Shown here piece after piece: positions 34,301 to 42,584 of a DNA stretch of 64,000 nt. Numbering within the stretch: the first letter of the stretch is position 1; each line of letters starts with the position of its first letter. The stretch lies in assembly GCA_017405765.1 (NCBI GenBank), contig JAFQZS010000036.1, positions 1 through 64,000 of the forward strand. Reading direction: 5' to 3'. The notes under the pieces are model-generated. The model did not search any database. It was not told the DNA's origin and worked only from the letters and a program-made list of their open reading frames with translations. The translations under genes were made by a program, and so were the position numbers. The DNA comes from Clostridia bacterium (GTDB lineage Bacteria; Bacillota; Clostridia; Oscillospirales; RGIG577).

Positions 34301-34489
34301 TTCCACGACCTGCTCACGTCTTCCGGCAAGCTCGCCGAGATAAAGCACACTTACAGAGCGCACGGCGTCTTTAGTATTTCTCTGCGCGTTTTTGCCCGTC
34401 GATAAGGTGCCAAAGATAAGGATAATCAAAATAAGAACGCCGCATATTGCGACAATTCGAGGTATCATATTGCTCCGTTTTTGATCCAC
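31400..34489 (-). CDS. Hybrid sensor histidine kinase with two receiver domains
   Basis: 1029 residues. A membrane segment at about 10-28, an extracellular sensor of about 270 residues (Cache-like by topology), a second membrane segment near 300-322, a coiled coil, then a PAS-like stretch. The HisKA box is NMSHEIRTPMNAIIGL (phospho-His near 540), and the ATPase has NILGNAVKFTP, DTGIGMS and STGLGMPI. Two receivers follow with Asp in LLIDWKMPNMDG and ILMDMRMPEMDG. There is no Hpt domain and no partner regulator nearby, so it is an orphan whose output and ligand are unknown. The start is GTG 34487-34489 after GGAGG. Confidence 0.93.
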   Translation of the reverse strand: MDQKRSNMIPRIVAICGVLILIILIFGTLSTGKNAQRNTKDAVRSVSVLYLGELAGRREQVVEDSLAGNINVINIALEIMTDEDLNDLEHMRTYQRRMKHLFNLERFAFVDEDGLIYTADEGITNEIDQYSFDYSSMSKADISIKNLESENRKIVIAVPMRDREKFIDGKHLVVCFMEMDMTVMLQGVSMQSQSSSTTFSNIYTSGGIPLSNMVLGSFAAEDNLFAALQMAQFEEGYSLEGVKDDFSKGNKGITSFCYNGIYMTLSYVPVTGTDWFLTYMVRESVISEQINAVSDEIIRRSLIQTVLTTVLMGVMFAFVLVQMRKNTKLRLEKETSDIENRVKNEELEQRIALQEQILAQRTQQEQQKNMIAALSADYRSVYFIELDKDRGVCYQARSDLPGFKVGDRFNYLEAVTAYCNKYILPAYREEFLSFIRPEAVREGLKKSALISYRYMISIDGKESYEAVRFARVRRSDEAGDHGSDSVGACFADVDAETRSELSQKEALTEALTAAEQANVAKTAFLSNMSHEIRTPMNAIIGLNNIALNEPSLPPKIREYLLKMGASAQHLLSIINDILDMSRIESGRMSIKNEEFSFAKYLEQVNTIIGGQCSDKGLIYDCRILGKVDDTYIGDGMKLKQVMINILGNAVKFTPKGGKVTFIIEEIRQYDNKATLRLTFSDTGIGMSKEYLPHVFDTFSQENVSSTNKYGSTGLGMPITKSIIDLMNGQIEVESEKGVGTTFTVTVTLGKTESKRDDSNSDINLKTLNVLVIDDDPVALEHAQIVLGQVGIGCDVAASGEKGIELVKLRHGRMADYDLLLIDWKMPNMDGVETARQMRAVVGNETPIIILTAYNWDDVANEAIRAGVDSFVSKPLFAESVMDEFIEAFKQKSRTKVQKRADLKGRRVLLAEDMPVNAEIIIMVLSMREIEADLAENGRIAVEKFSEHPAGYYDAILMDMRMPEMDGLEATRTIRSMERKDAKEIPIIALTANAFDEDVQRSMQAGLNAHLSKPVEPEELFDTLEILIKD

Positions 34490-34725
34490 AAAGATTCCTC
34501 CCTCCTCGTTTTCCCGAGCAGTGCTCTTATCCGTTTTAAAATGGGGCGTTTCGGTCGGCTCTGCTTTAAACTTTTTAGACGCCGCCCGAATGCGCTTCGT
34601 ATTTCCTGCTTTTATCGAGTATGATCAATTCTCATAATTATATCTTATTATATCACGATGTGCGCCTTTCGTCTATAAAAAATGCTCCTTGCGGGCGCAT
34701 TCGCATCTTTTGTGCCTTTTAATCA
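34490..34725 (-). promoter_or_regulatory. Leader and probable promoter of the hybrid kinase gene
   Basis: This gap has no gene. On the complement, TAGACG (34670-34675), 17 bp, TATAAT (34647-34652) forms a likely promoter; a second TATAAT lies 10 bp further on. It would give a leader of about 150 bases with no riboswitch fold that I recognise. Confidence 0.5.
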
Positions 34726-34767
34726 TAAAAAACGCACAGATGCCCCAAAACGAAGCGGTCTGTGCGG
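34726..34767 (-). terminator. Second terminator after the coiled-coil/coaD operon
   Basis: GCACAGA / TCTGTGC arms with an 18-base loop, followed by six T on the minus strand. Confidence 0.65.
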
Positions 34768-34787
34768 TTCATTTGTCTTTATAGAGA

Positions 34788-34822
34788 AGAAAAACGCCTA
34801 AACAAACCGCGCTTAGGCAGTT
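34788..34822 (-). terminator. First terminator after the coiled-coil protein gene
   Basis: TGCCTAA / TTAGGCG stem with an 11-base loop and TTTTT on the minus strand, 45 bp after the stop at 34866. Together with the next hairpin it forms a tandem terminator. Confidence 0.65.
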
Positions 34823-34865
34823 CAGTGCAGCAGCCGTTTCTCGGATAACGGTGTTTTTCTCATGC

Positions 34866-35366
34866 TTAGCCTTCCTGCTGCTGCGTTTCCTCGCCGCTTT
34901 CTTGCGGTCTGCCCTTTTGCGCCACGTTTTTCAGTCTGCTGCGGCTCTGGCGAATCTCTGCCAAATTTTTAGCAAGAGTCTCTTCCATAGCGCCAAGGAC
35001 CGTATTAGCATATTCCGCGGTATTGCGCTTGATCTCGTTTGAGCGGTTCTGAGTAAGCGTTACTATCTCGTTTGCGCGCTGCGCCGCTTGACGCACTATC
35101 TCCTCCTGAGATATAAGCTTCTTTGCATGCGTTTCGGCTCGCTTCATAAGATCTGCGGCCTCTTTGTTTGCTCTCTCCAAAATATTGTTCCTGTCCTCAA
35201 CTACAGACTGCGCCTGATGCATCTCCACGGGGAAATTGAGCTTGATCTCCTGAATAAGTTCTCTTGCGCGTTCCTTGTCAATAACGCATTTTCCGCTTGA
35301 CAGCGGAAGCGGCGTACTCTCCTGTATAAGATTGTCAAGTTCGTCTATAAGCTTTTCAACGCCCAT
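34866..35366 (-). CDS. Coiled-coil protein, ATP-synthase-subunit-H/DivIVA-like, unknown role
   Basis: 166 residues, almost all helix: KLIDELDNLIQES at the start, then a long coiled coil (HQAQSVVEDRNNILERANKE, RAETHAKKLISQEEIV) and a Gln/Glu-rich tail. No signal peptide, membrane segment or catalytic motif. Proteins like this sit next to coaD in many Clostridia and are often labelled ATPase or DivIVA-like only because of the coiled coil. It ends the uvrC-rsmD-coaD run. Its function is unknown; a role at the division site would be inference. Confidence 0.75.
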   Translation of the reverse strand: MGVEKLIDELDNLIQESTPLPLSSGKCVIDKERARELIQEIKLNFPVEMHQAQSVVEDRNNILERANKEAADLMKRAETHAKKLISQEEIVRQAAQRANEIVTLTQNRSNEIKRNTAEYANTVLGAMEETLAKNLAEIRQSRSRLKNVAQKGRPQESGEETQQQEG

Positions 35367-35403
35367 ATATCACACCTCTTTTTAAGATTTTCTTTTATCT
35401 TTA

Positions 35404-35886
35404 TTATTTTTTATGCATTGCCTTATTTACATCGTCAAGTATCTCCGACGGAATAAACATGGAAATATCGCCGCCCAAACGTCCTATCTCGCGCACAACG
35501 CTGGAGCTCAAATAAGTAAATTTCTCGCTGCTTGAAAGAAACACCGTTTCGACCTCGGGGCAAAGCTGCTTATTTACGAGAGCCATCTGGAATTCATATT
35601 CAAAGTCAGATGTGGCCCTTAAGCCCTTAACTATGACCTTGGCGTTCTCTTTTCTTAAAAAATCTACCAAAAGCCCCTCGAAAAATGCAACTTCTACGTT
35701 TCCCAGATCGGCCGTCGAGCGCCTAATAAAATCGGCGCGCTGTGATTTTCCAAACATGGGCTGCTTCGATGTGTTCGTAAGCACGCCCACGACCACCTTA
35801 TCATAGAGCTTGGACGCCCGTCTTATTATATCAAGATGCCCGTTCGTTATCGGGTCAAAGCTTCCTGGATAAACCGCTATGTTCAT
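35404..35886 (-). CDS. coaD: Phosphopantetheine adenylyltransferase
   Basis: 160 residues. Fourth step of coenzyme A synthesis: 4'-phosphopantetheine and ATP to dephospho-CoA. PGSFDPITNGHLDIIRRA holds the nucleotidyltransferase HxGH-type motif (as NGHLD), and FLSSSEKFTYLSSSVVREI the C-terminal ISSTxVR-type motif. Usual length. The start overlaps the rsmD stop as ATGA, so it is coupled to rsmD, a very common pair. Confidence 0.96.
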   Translation of the reverse strand: MNIAVYPGSFDPITNGHLDIIRRASKLYDKVVVGVLTNTSKQPMFGKSQRADFIRRSTADLGNVEVAFFEGLLVDFLRKENAKVIVKGLRATSDFEYEFQMALVNKQLCPEVETVFLSSSEKFTYLSSSVVREIGRLGGDISMFIPSEILDDVNKAMHKK

Positions 35887-36467
35887 TGTAAAGATTCCTC
35901 CAAATCGCTAACGGTCTTTTCAGCTTTATCTGCCGTATACACCGTGACGTTAATATTGCCGTAAACATACTTTTTAAGGCGCGAAAACATCCCTACACGA
36001 TCCGGCAGAGCTTCGCGTCTCGTTTCACACAATATTATAGCAGTATCAGACAGCATATTACAAGTACATAATTCATTAAAAACATTTTTTACTTCTTCTC
36101 TGTCGTAAGGCGGATCTAAAAACACTATGTCAAACGGCTCTCCTTTGTATGTTTTTATATACTTATAACAGTCTCCCGTTACTATCTGCGCATTTTTCTC
36201 AAGCTTCGCCGCAATAAGATTTTTCTTTATCATTCCCGCAGCCGCACGGTTTTTTTCTATGAAAACGGCCCAGCTTGCGCCGCGCGAAAGCGCCTCTATG
36301 CCAAGCGCGCCGCTGCCCGCGAACGCATCTAAAACGCGCGCTCCCGCTATATCAAACTGTATTACGTTGAACATCGCCTCTTTTACCTTATCGGTAGTCG
36401 GGCGAGTATTTTCGCCCTCTATCGTTTTAAGCGGCGTTCCCCGTGCGCTGCCCGATATTACTCTCAC
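35883..36467 (-). CDS. rsmD: 16S rRNA (guanine966-N2)-methyltransferase
   Basis: 194-residue SAM methyltransferase. RVISGSARGTPLKTIEG at the start, RPTTDKVKEAMFN, the SAM loop DAFAGSGALGIEALSRGA and the catalytic DIVFLDPPYDR (NPPY-type) are typical. The start is GTG 36465-36467, overlapping the uvrC stop as GTGA, with GGTGAT just before as part of a ribosome binding site. Confidence 0.95.
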   Translation of the reverse strand: MRVISGSARGTPLKTIEGENTRPTTDKVKEAMFNVIQFDIAGARVLDAFAGSGALGIEALSRGASWAVFIEKNRAAAGMIKKNLIAAKLEKNAQIVTGDCYKYIKTYKGEPFDIVFLDPPYDREEVKNVFNELCTCNMLSDTAIILCETRREALPDRVGMFSRLKKYVYGNINVTVYTADKAEKTVSDLEESLQ

Positions 36468-38302
36468 TTCGTATCACCGCCCTCAAGTTCTCGCTTTATG
36501 CGCTGGGCAAGCGCCTCGTTTATGCCCTTGACCTTTGCGATTTCCGATACTTCGGCCTCACGTATCTTTTTTACGCTGCCGAAATGGGAAATAAGCGCCG
36601 CACGCTTCACCTCTCCCACGCCTTTAATGTCGTCGAGCGCGCTTTTCATCGTTTTTTTCGAGCGTGCGCTCCTGTGATAGCTTATCGCAAAGCGATGGAC
36701 CTCTTCGGATATCCTGCCGAGCAGCGTGTAAACGTCGCCCACGCCTTTAAAAGTAATCTCTCCGTCTTTTGAAACGAGGCCCCTTATGCGGTGGCTTTTA
36801 TTCTTTACCATGCCGAACACGGGCACGTCTATGCCAAGCTCATAAAGCATCTGTGTCACGGCATTTACATGGCCTGCTCCGCCGTCTAAAAGTATGAGAT
36901 CCGGCCTTTCGCAAAATCCCTTTTCGCCGGCTTCAAGCGATTCAAAGCGTCTGTATATTACCTCTTTTGTCGCGCTGTAATCATCGGGCGCGTCGAGCGT
37001 GCGTATTTTAAAGCGCTTATAGTCGCCCTTTGAGGGCGCGCCGTCCTTGAACACCACCATAGCGCCCACCATCGAATCGGATCCGAGGTTTGAAATGTCG
37101 TATGACTCTATGCGCACCGGTATATCGTTAAGATCCAGCACGCGTTTAAGCTCCAAAAGAAGCCCGCGCGAACGCTCCATGCCGAGAATATCGTTTCTTA
37201 CCTCCTCGCGGGCATTTGAAAGCGAAAGCTTCAAAAGATTGAGCGGCTGACCGCTCTTCGGGGCCGAAATACGCACCTTACGACCCGACAGCTTTGAAAA
37301 ATGCTCCTCCAAAAGCGCATCGTCCTCCGCCTCCGCGCTTAAATATATATCCTTCGGTATAACGGAGTTTTCATCGTAGAACTGCTTTAGAAATTGAGAA
37401 AGCGCCTCCTGCTCGTCAAAAGCTGCGCTTACGCGCTGCTTTATCACCTTCTTGTCAATAAGCCGTCCGAAGCGCACCATAAGCACCGAAAAGCAGAGTA
37501 TATCTCCCTCGACATAGTAGCTTATAACATCGCATTCGCGGCCCGATGAAAGCACCATCTTCTGCTTTTGACCCAGCCGCTCTACAGAGCGTATACGATC
37601 GCGGTAAACTCGGGCGCGCTCGTATTCCATATTCTCCGACGCCTCGTACATCTTTGCCTCAAGCTCTTTCGTCACGTTCTCGTAATCGCCCTCTATGAAC
37701 GATATTATATCGTCGAATATCTCATGATACTGCTCTTTTGATACTCCGCCCATGCACGGACCTATGCATCGTTTAATATGATAATTCAGGCACGGGCGCA
37801 CCTTGCCGATGTCGCGCGGGAACGACAGTTTACATGTCGCTATCATAAATGTGCGCTTAAGCGTCCATATCGTATCGTTTATCGTCTTTGCCGAAAGATA
37901 CGGCCCGTAGTATTTCGCTCCGTCGGAAAGCTTTTTCCGTGCGAGGCTTATCTTCGGATAGTCGTCGTTCATAGTGATTTTAAGATACGGAAAGTTTTTA
38001 TCGTCCTTTAAAAGGATATTATACTTCGGCTTGTGAAGCTTTATAAGATTGCATTCGAGCACGAGCGCCTCAAGCTCGCTGTCGGTCACTATATAGTCGA
38101 AATCGTGAATATTCGAGACCATCTGCTCCGTTTTCATATTGTCTTTGGGCGCGTCGTGAAAATACTGGCTTACACGGTTTTTAAGCACCTTCGCCTTGCC
38201 GATATATATTATTTGCCCCGACTTATCCTTCATTATATATACGCCCGGTTTTTGCGACAGGTTTTTTATTTTTGCCGAAAGATGCTCATGCTGCTTTCGC
38301 AT
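36464..38302 (-). CDS. uvrC: UvrABC system protein C, excinuclease subunit
   Basis: 612 residues. It makes both cuts in nucleotide excision repair. The GIY-YIG nuclease domain is at 10-90 (KPGVYIMKDKSGQIIYIGKAK), the UVR motif near 200-235 (LEAKMYEASENMEYERARVY), the RNase H-like domain around 370-490 (RIESYDISNLGSDSMVGAMV, LILLDGGAGHVNAV), and tandem helix-hairpin-helix at the end (IKGVGEVKRAALISHFGS). It is the first gene of an overlapping run with rsmD and coaD. Confidence 0.96.
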   Translation of the reverse strand: MRKQHEHLSAKIKNLSQKPGVYIMKDKSGQIIYIGKAKVLKNRVSQYFHDAPKDNMKTEQMVSNIHDFDYIVTDSELEALVLECNLIKLHKPKYNILLKDDKNFPYLKITMNDDYPKISLARKKLSDGAKYYGPYLSAKTINDTIWTLKRTFMIATCKLSFPRDIGKVRPCLNYHIKRCIGPCMGGVSKEQYHEIFDDIISFIEGDYENVTKELEAKMYEASENMEYERARVYRDRIRSVERLGQKQKMVLSSGRECDVISYYVEGDILCFSVLMVRFGRLIDKKVIKQRVSAAFDEQEALSQFLKQFYDENSVIPKDIYLSAEAEDDALLEEHFSKLSGRKVRISAPKSGQPLNLLKLSLSNAREEVRNDILGMERSRGLLLELKRVLDLNDIPVRIESYDISNLGSDSMVGAMVVFKDGAPSKGDYKRFKIRTLDAPDDYSATKEVIYRRFESLEAGEKGFCERPDLILLDGGAGHVNAVTQMLYELGIDVPVFGMVKNKSHRIRGLVSKDGEITFKGVGDVYTLLGRISEEVHRFAISYHRSARSKKTMKSALDDIKGVGEVKRAALISHFGSVKKIREAEVSEIAKVKGINEALAQRIKRELEGGDTK

Positions 38303-38332
38303 AATATCCCTCCCTTCGATATTTTAATAAAA

Positions 38333-38364
38333 AGAAAAGGACGCATGTTTTAATTTGCGTCCTT
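38333..38364 (-). terminator. Terminator of the HPr gene
   Basis: GGACGCA / TGCGTCC stem with a 12-base AT-rich loop and a T-run on the minus strand, between the HPr stop and the uvrC start. Confidence 0.85.
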
Positions 38365-38429
38365 ACGAGATTACACATATGTTTTTTTAACAAAAAGCTA
38401 TGACGCAAAAGTATGCGGCATTTTAAAGC

Positions 38430-38696
38430 TTAAATGCTGGAAAAATTCTTGGAAACAAGCTCCTGCAAGCTCTTTGCCGCCAGCTCTTCGTCAGGACCTT
38501 CGGCAATGATCTCTATCTCCATACCCTTGCTTATACCTAAAGAAAGTACGCCAAGCAGGCTCTTTGCGTTCACTCTTCGTCCCGCTTTTTCAACCCAAAT
38601 GCTGGACTTATACTCATTAGCCTTTTGTATGAAAAATGTCGCCGGTCTGGCATGTAACCCTACTTCATTTTCTACAATTACTTTAGCTGACTGCAT
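38430..38696 (-). CDS. ptsH: Phosphocarrier protein HPr (PTS)
   Basis: 88 residues from ATG 38694-38696 behind GGGTGGG; twelve upstream codons in frame have no site. VGLHARPATFF holds the His that takes phosphate from enzyme I, so this is HPr rather than the His-lacking Crh. KSLLGVLSLGI holds the Ser phosphorylated by HPr kinase in Firmicutes, used in carbon catabolite control. The gene is monocistronic; ptsI is not adjacent. Confidence 0.9.
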   Translation of the reverse strand: MQSAKVIVENEVGLHARPATFFIQKANEYKSSIWVEKAGRRVNAKSLLGVLSLGISKGMEIEIIAEGPDEELAAKSLQELVSKNFSSI

Positions 38697-38749
38697 AAAT
38701 ACCCACCCATTCTTATACTTATTACAAAACACTTAAACACTTTAAAAAT

Positions 38750-38778
38750 AGGATAAACTAAAACAAAACAATAGTCAA
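38750..38778 (-). promoter_or_regulatory. Promoter of the HPr gene
   Basis: On the complement, TTGACT (38773-38778), 17 bp, TATCCT (38750-38755). Confidence 0.6.
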
Positions 38779-38851
38779 TAGGTAATCTGTATATCTTTAA
38801 AGGCGCGCGTTTTACGTTTTTTGGTGTTTTCTCTAAACAAAATTTTGGAAA

Positions 38852-39334
38852 TTATTTGCGTTCGACCTCGTACACTTCCGCGTTGCAGTTGAGCTTTGCA
38901 GATTTGAGTTTTATATCCATTCCGCTTGCCACCTGCTTCGTGCCGCCTATATAAAACCCTTCCGAGTCTTCTTTTCCTTCGCAGAGCATCGTTATATATA
39001 CGGTATATCTTTCAACAGACGGCGACTGCATCGACGTGCCGTCCTCAAGCGTTACTATTTCCATATAAGGCTCGCTTGCCACGCCCGTTACGGAGCCTAA
39101 GCGCGCCGCGTTCTTTTCATAGAAGATATCTCCTTCCGATACCGCGTTCACCGTATAATCGCGCACGTTCTCTACCTTGAAGGTAACATAGAACTGCGTG
39201 TCGCTCTTGACCTGCGCGCTCGAACCGGCGTTCATGGTTTTAAGACCGACGGCGCATACTGCGGCTATGATGATTATGATAAGTATTATGTCAATGACGC
39301 TTACTTTGCCGAAAAGCTTTCCCTTCTTATCCAT
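38852..39334 (-). CDS. DUF4330-type membrane protein, copy A
   Basis: 160 residues: short cytoplasmic start KKGKLFGKVSVID, one membrane segment (IILIIIIIAAVCAVGL), then about 125 outside residues with paired beta strands. LFGKVxVxD before the membrane segment is shared with the next gene upstream and fits the DUF4330 family. The two proteins look like diverged paralogs. Start and the previous stop overlap by one base (TGATG). The function is unknown; linkage to a glycosyltransferase and a polymerase-like protein suggests a part in exopolysaccharide or wall-glycan assembly. Confidence 0.75.
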   Translation of the reverse strand: MDKKGKLFGKVSVIDIILIIIIIAAVCAVGLKTMNAGSSAQVKSDTQFYVTFKVENVRDYTVNAVSEGDIFYEKNAARLGSVTGVASEPYMEIVTLEDGTSMQSPSVERYTVYITMLCEGKEDSEGFYIGGTKQVASGMDIKLKSAKLNCNAEVYEVERK

Positions 39335-39828
39335 CAGCCCTCACCTCCGACTTCAAGAGTAACGCAGTATCCGCCCGAAGCGAACGTCTTCGTTCGAAGA
39401 TACATTTCCTTGCCCACGGCAACCTCGTAACTTCCTACGGCAGTAGTCGCCTCCGAGATATCGGCCGACGCGCTTATAACTATTATATAATTATAATATC
39501 CCGAGACCTCGCTTTTTACCATTTCGCCCGTTATTATATTAGGCTGTATCGTGCTGTACGGTTCCACCTCGTACGACGCTATCGTGCCTATCTTCGATCC
39601 CTTCAGGGAATCGTAGACGTTCATGCCTATCTCTATTTTATCCTCGAATGCGGCGTCCTTCTTCGTAAGATAAACGCCGTATTCTATCGGCTTCTGGCCG
39701 TTTGCCGCTGAAACGTCCATATTGACCGCGTATGAAAAAGCGGCGTAAAGGCCCAATATGACCAATACCACGATGATTATATCGAGCACTCCCACTTTTC
39801 CGAAGAGTCTGTACTGTCTTTCTCTCAT
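39334..39828 (-). CDS. DUF4330-type membrane protein, copy B
   Basis: 164 residues with the same layout as copy A: RLFGKVGVLD, membrane segment (IIIVVLVILGLYAAFSYAV), and an outside beta-rich domain (VYLTKKDAAFEDKIEIGMNV, KGSKIGTIASYEVEPY). It starts directly after the glycosyltransferase stop, so translation is coupled through the operon. Two paralogs in a row imply either a hetero-oligomer or division of labour; both are inference. Confidence 0.75.
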   Translation of the reverse strand: MRERQYRLFGKVGVLDIIIVVLVILGLYAAFSYAVNMDVSAANGQKPIEYGVYLTKKDAAFEDKIEIGMNVYDSLKGSKIGTIASYEVEPYSTIQPNIITGEMVKSEVSGYYNYIIVISASADISEATTAVGSYEVAVGKEMYLRTKTFASGGYCVTLEVGGEG

Positions 39829-40959
39829 TTATTTTGCGCCTCCCTTTTGTGCCGAAAGCTCGGTGTAGACCTGTTCTATCTGCCTCGTCATCGACTCGAC
39901 CGTGAATTTTTTTGAAAATACTTTTTTTGCGCCCTCGGAGCACTGTTTATAAAGCTCTTTATCGCTCTTTATCTTTATTATCGCATCATAAAGAGCGTTC
40001 TCGTCGCGTTTCGGCACGACTATGCCGTTTACTCCCGTCTCTATAACGTAAGGATTTCCGCCGAAGTCTGAAACTATCGCGGGCACTCCGAGGCTCATGC
40101 CCTCAAGAAGCGAAAGCGACGTCGCCTCCGTGCCGTACGAGGCGTTCAACTGAACGTCCATGATATTTTCTATCTCGTGTATCTCTCGGATAAAGCCCGT
40201 GAATATCACGTTCGTAAGCTTCATCTCTTTGGCCGTTGCTTTTAGCTTGTTCTCGATGGAGCCGTTTCCGGCTATGATCACCTTTACGTTCTCGCCTGCG
40301 TCCAAAAGCTTCCTCGCCGCCTTTAAAACGTATTCGTGACCCTTTACCTCCTCGAGACGCGCGATTATCGCGCATACGAAATCGTCCTCGGCCACTCCCC
40401 ACTTCGCTCTTACGCGTGATTTTTCTTCGTCGGACAATCTTACCGCTTCGGCCACGCCGTTGAAGATGACCTGTATCTTTTCGGGATCCACGCCCACCTC
40501 AACTATATTCTCCTTTGCCGCGGGCGACACCGCTATGACGCGGTCGGCCAGCGAATTGTTCACGTGTCCGTTTATCTGCTTGAAAGGAAAGCTCTTTTTC
40601 CACGACGGCTGGTCGAATACGCTGTGGCGCGTATATACTATCGCGCACTTTCCGTATTTTTTCGCCGCGCGGCGCGCTCCGAGCGACGCGTGCGTATGCA
40701 CGACGTCGGGCTTCTCGCTCTTGAATATCTTAAGCAGCGTATCCTCGGCCGCCTTGCCCTTGGAATCGTCGGCCATGCCGTCGATCTCTATGGCGGGCAC
40801 ACAAAGCGCCTCTATGCGCTCTTTAAGCTGACTGTTTTTCGGTATGACCACTTTAACGTCGAACTTCTCTCTGTCGTATTTCTCAAGAAAGCTGAGAAGT
40901 ATCTTTCCCGCGCCGCCTATATTCGTATCGGATATTACGTTTATCGCTTTTATCATCAT
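39829..40959 (-). CDS. GT4-family glycosyltransferase
   Basis: 376 residues, GT-B fold. The N-terminal half opens with VISDTNIGGAGKILLSFLEKYD, and the C-terminal half has VIARLEEVKGHEYVLKAARKLL. The retaining-GT4 E-x7-E region is NASYGTEATSLSLLEGMSLG, followed by VPAIVSDFGGNPYVIE. It would transfer a sugar from a nucleotide donor onto a lipid-linked or polymer acceptor in the cytoplasm; donor and acceptor are unknown. Its start overlaps the polymerase-like gene as ATGA. The ribosome binding site GGGAGG is five bases before ATG 40957-40959. Confidence 0.9.
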   Translation of the reverse strand: MMIKAINVISDTNIGGAGKILLSFLEKYDREKFDVKVVIPKNSQLKERIEALCVPAIEIDGMADDSKGKAAEDTLLKIFKSEKPDVVHTHASLGARRAAKKYGKCAIVYTRHSVFDQPSWKKSFPFKQINGHVNNSLADRVIAVSPAAKENIVEVGVDPEKIQVIFNGVAEAVRLSDEEKSRVRAKWGVAEDDFVCAIIARLEEVKGHEYVLKAARKLLDAGENVKVIIAGNGSIENKLKATAKEMKLTNVIFTGFIREIHEIENIMDVQLNASYGTEATSLSLLEGMSLGVPAIVSDFGGNPYVIETGVNGIVVPKRDENALYDAIIKIKSDKELYKQCSEGAKKVFSKKFTVESMTRQIEQVYTELSAQKGGAK

Positions 40960-42545
40960 GTCGCCTCCCGCCTTATAATGCCGTTGTACGCCGTAAGAAG
41001 TCCCAGCGTCATAAAGAAGATGAGATATACTCTGTAATTATAGAACACATAGTCGAAAAGCCCTTGGAACAAAAAGCCCAAGACCGCCGCGACGCCCGCC
41101 GCTATCATTACGCGGCTCGCCGTCGCCGTCTGCTTCTTTATCGTAGATACGCTGTCGTTGAAAAACGAGAACATGACCAAAAGGAAGACTATAAGTCCCC
41201 ATATGCCCATCTCGATGGTAAGCTGCAGATAAAGATTATGCGAATGAGGCGCAACTATCGAATTCAGCGAATAATACGGATATACGCTGTTGAACGCCTC
41301 CGTGCCGTGGCCTATTCCCATATACCAAAAGTCGCTTATCATCTTAAGGCTGCCCTCCCAGATATTAAGACGGTAGCTTGTGGACGAGTCGGCAAGATTT
41401 GTGATGCTCGCAAATCTGTTTATTATCGACGCGGGCAGCGCGAACGGCACGAAAAGCATAAGCACGGCGCAGATCGCGAGAAGCCTTCTCGAAACGTAAA
41501 AAAGAAACACCGCGAGCGCAAGTATCAGCGCAAGGTAGCATCCGCGCGAATACGTAAGAGCAAGCGCGCACAAAAGCACTAACGTCGATAAGAGATAATA
41601 AAGCCTGCCGATAAGGCGCTTCGTATTAAACGTCATCGCAAACGTGAGCGGCACCGCCAAAAGCAGATATTCGCCGTAAACGTTGGGATTCTCAAACGTC
41701 GAATATACTCTGAGGCCAAGCTCCTCGAAAAGCTCCTTGTCGACCCACGTCATATCGAACTGACCGCTTACGTACTGGAACAGTCCGTAAAGGCCGGTAA
41801 AGAGCGCCGCCGTGCAGAATATGAACATCGCCCAGTGAAACTTCTCTTTCGTGTCGATGAGCGATATCACAAGGAAATACGAAATAACGAACATCGACCA
41901 TAAGAGCGCGATATTTACGCTGCTTGACGGAGTGAACGAATTTACGCCGTACACCGCGAGAAGTATTATATAGAAGATAAGGAAAAGCCCCGTGCGGTTC
42001 GTCTTTATCTTATATCTCGTTCCGAATAGCACCTGAAGAAGGAACGCGACCAGCGTAAATCCCAAAAGGCCGGCCGCCGCCATCGTAGGAATGAACGGCG
42101 CAAGGCCCGCAACGGCTATTATGCCCACCTCCGGACGGCATATCACGATAAATACGAACACTATTGCGACGTATGCGGCCGCGATAAGGTATATGCCCGT
42201 AAAATATGAAACAGCCCCGAAAACGATGAGCAGCACGAGAAATACCGTAAGATTGAATTTTGATATCACGAATTTAAAAAAGCCGAGTATCGCGCTGTTT
42301 TGCGCCATTACGCAAAGGTGAGCGTTGGCGCGCGCAAACAGGCCAAAGAACCAATTTACAAAGCGCGCTATAAAGCTTCGTTCATACATGCGCTCGAAGT
42401 TCTCGCTCGAAAAGGCCCGCACGATGGCGCTGTCTGCAAAAAGCTGCTTCACGAAACGTCCTATCGCATTAAGTATCGTGCCAATGACGCTTGCGTTGAA
42501 CCATATAAGGAACTTGTCAAAGCCTCGGTTGAATGCCTTTATCAA
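40956..42545 (-). CDS. O-antigen ligase/polymerase-like (Wzy/WaaL) membrane protein
   Basis: 529 residues with about ten or more membrane segments. After an unusual ~90-residue amphipathic N-terminus (FLIWFNASVIGTILNAIGRF) come paired hydrophobic helices. The large outside loop has GSLKMISDFWYMGIGHGTEAF and APHSHNLYLQLTIEMG, the Wzy_C/O-antigen ligase signature with the conserved His. Such proteins polymerise or attach lipid-linked glycans outside the cell. The start is TTG 42543-42545 with a distant GGG box, so it is not certain. It lies between a GT4 gene and murJ. Confidence 0.85.
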   Translation of the reverse strand: MIKAFNRGFDKFLIWFNASVIGTILNAIGRFVKQLFADSAIVRAFSSENFERMYERSFIARFVNWFFGLFARANAHLCVMAQNSAILGFFKFVISKFNLTVFLVLLIVFGAVSYFTGIYLIAAAYVAIVFVFIVICRPEVGIIAVAGLAPFIPTMAAAGLLGFTLVAFLLQVLFGTRYKIKTNRTGLFLIFYIILLAVYGVNSFTPSSSVNIALLWSMFVISYFLVISLIDTKEKFHWAMFIFCTAALFTGLYGLFQYVSGQFDMTWVDKELFEELGLRVYSTFENPNVYGEYLLLAVPLTFAMTFNTKRLIGRLYYLLSTLVLLCALALTYSRGCYLALILALAVFLFYVSRRLLAICAVLMLFVPFALPASIINRFASITNLADSSTSYRLNIWEGSLKMISDFWYMGIGHGTEAFNSVYPYYSLNSIVAPHSHNLYLQLTIEMGIWGLIVFLLVMFSFFNDSVSTIKKQTATASRVMIAAGVAAVLGFLFQGLFDYVFYNYRVYLIFFMTLGLLTAYNGIIRREAT

Positions 42546-42584
42546 TATCGATCACATCCCTTCTGTAAAAATAATTAAAAAATT

